NCBI GenBank assembly: GCA_012934845.2
Contig: WNNJ02002004.1
Span: forward strand, 41,994 to 105,993
Reading direction: 5' to 3'
Source of the DNA: Pomphorhynchus laevis
Lineage: Eukaryota > Acanthocephala > Palaeacanthocephala > Echinorhynchida > Pomphorhynchidae
Length of the DNA stretch: 64,000 nucleotides
Each line of letters begins with the position of its first letter. The stretch's first letter is position 1. Below, piece by piece: positions 63,992 through 64,000 of the stretch. Under the pieces are notes generated by a model, which made no database searches, was not told where the DNA came from, and saw only the letters and a list, made by a program, of their open reading frames with translations. Both the position numbers and the translations under genes were made by a program.

Positions 63992-64000
63992 TTATTATGA

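Overview
This is AT-rich genomic DNA from an animal, probably an invertebrate. The evidence is two recognisable host genes with GT-AG introns: a nine-exon calreticulin gene (40620-47420, +) and the last exon of a CaM kinase II gene (60401-60824, -). A small intronless gene for a secreted staphylococcal-nuclease-type protein (50498-51043, -) lies between them. The sequence alone does not fix the phylum.

Bases 1 to about 38000 are almost entirely retroelements nested in one another. At least three groups of CR1/L2-like LINEs occur in both orientations. I call them A, B (Ser/Pro-rich, GC-richer, ORF1 starting MGGRKK) and C (PHD-like Cys motif in ORF1, then APE endonuclease plus RT). Also present are a relic of a LINE with a restriction-like-endonuclease tail, a Penelope-like element (PLE) with a GIY-YIG domain, and one strikingly young Ty3/gypsy element (2106-5956, -). 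The gypsy element has identical 80-bp LTRs, a 5-bp target duplication and one long gag-pol frame. A tRNA-headed SINE with a 10-bp target duplication lies at 38572-38859.

From 38 to 56 kb the host genes appear, but their introns and flanks are still invaded. PLE pieces sit in calreticulin introns 3 and 6, and intron 3 also carries a copy of part of exon 4. Degenerate satellite-like repeats follow the gene and are split by a B LINE. A second GIY-YIG PLE (52000-53590), another B LINE and an RTE-clade LINE tail come next.

From 56 to 64 kb the DNA is mostly AT-rich and non-coding. It contains four large palindromes or foldbacks, the CaMKII exon, a Tigger/pogo transposase fossil, a possible lone LTR and one or two unidentified short open stretches.

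The most interesting threads are: (1) a 13-nt complementarity between the gypsy LTR and the base just downstream of it, as expected for a self-primed element of the Tf1 type; (2) a repeatedly seen hammerhead-core-like cassette (CTGANGA, one extra base, short helix, GAAA) at PLE ends and inside two foldbacks; (3) a structured PLE terminal block seen four times with interleaved complementary segments; (4) the secreted single-exon nuclease; (5) the exon-4 duplicate in calreticulin.
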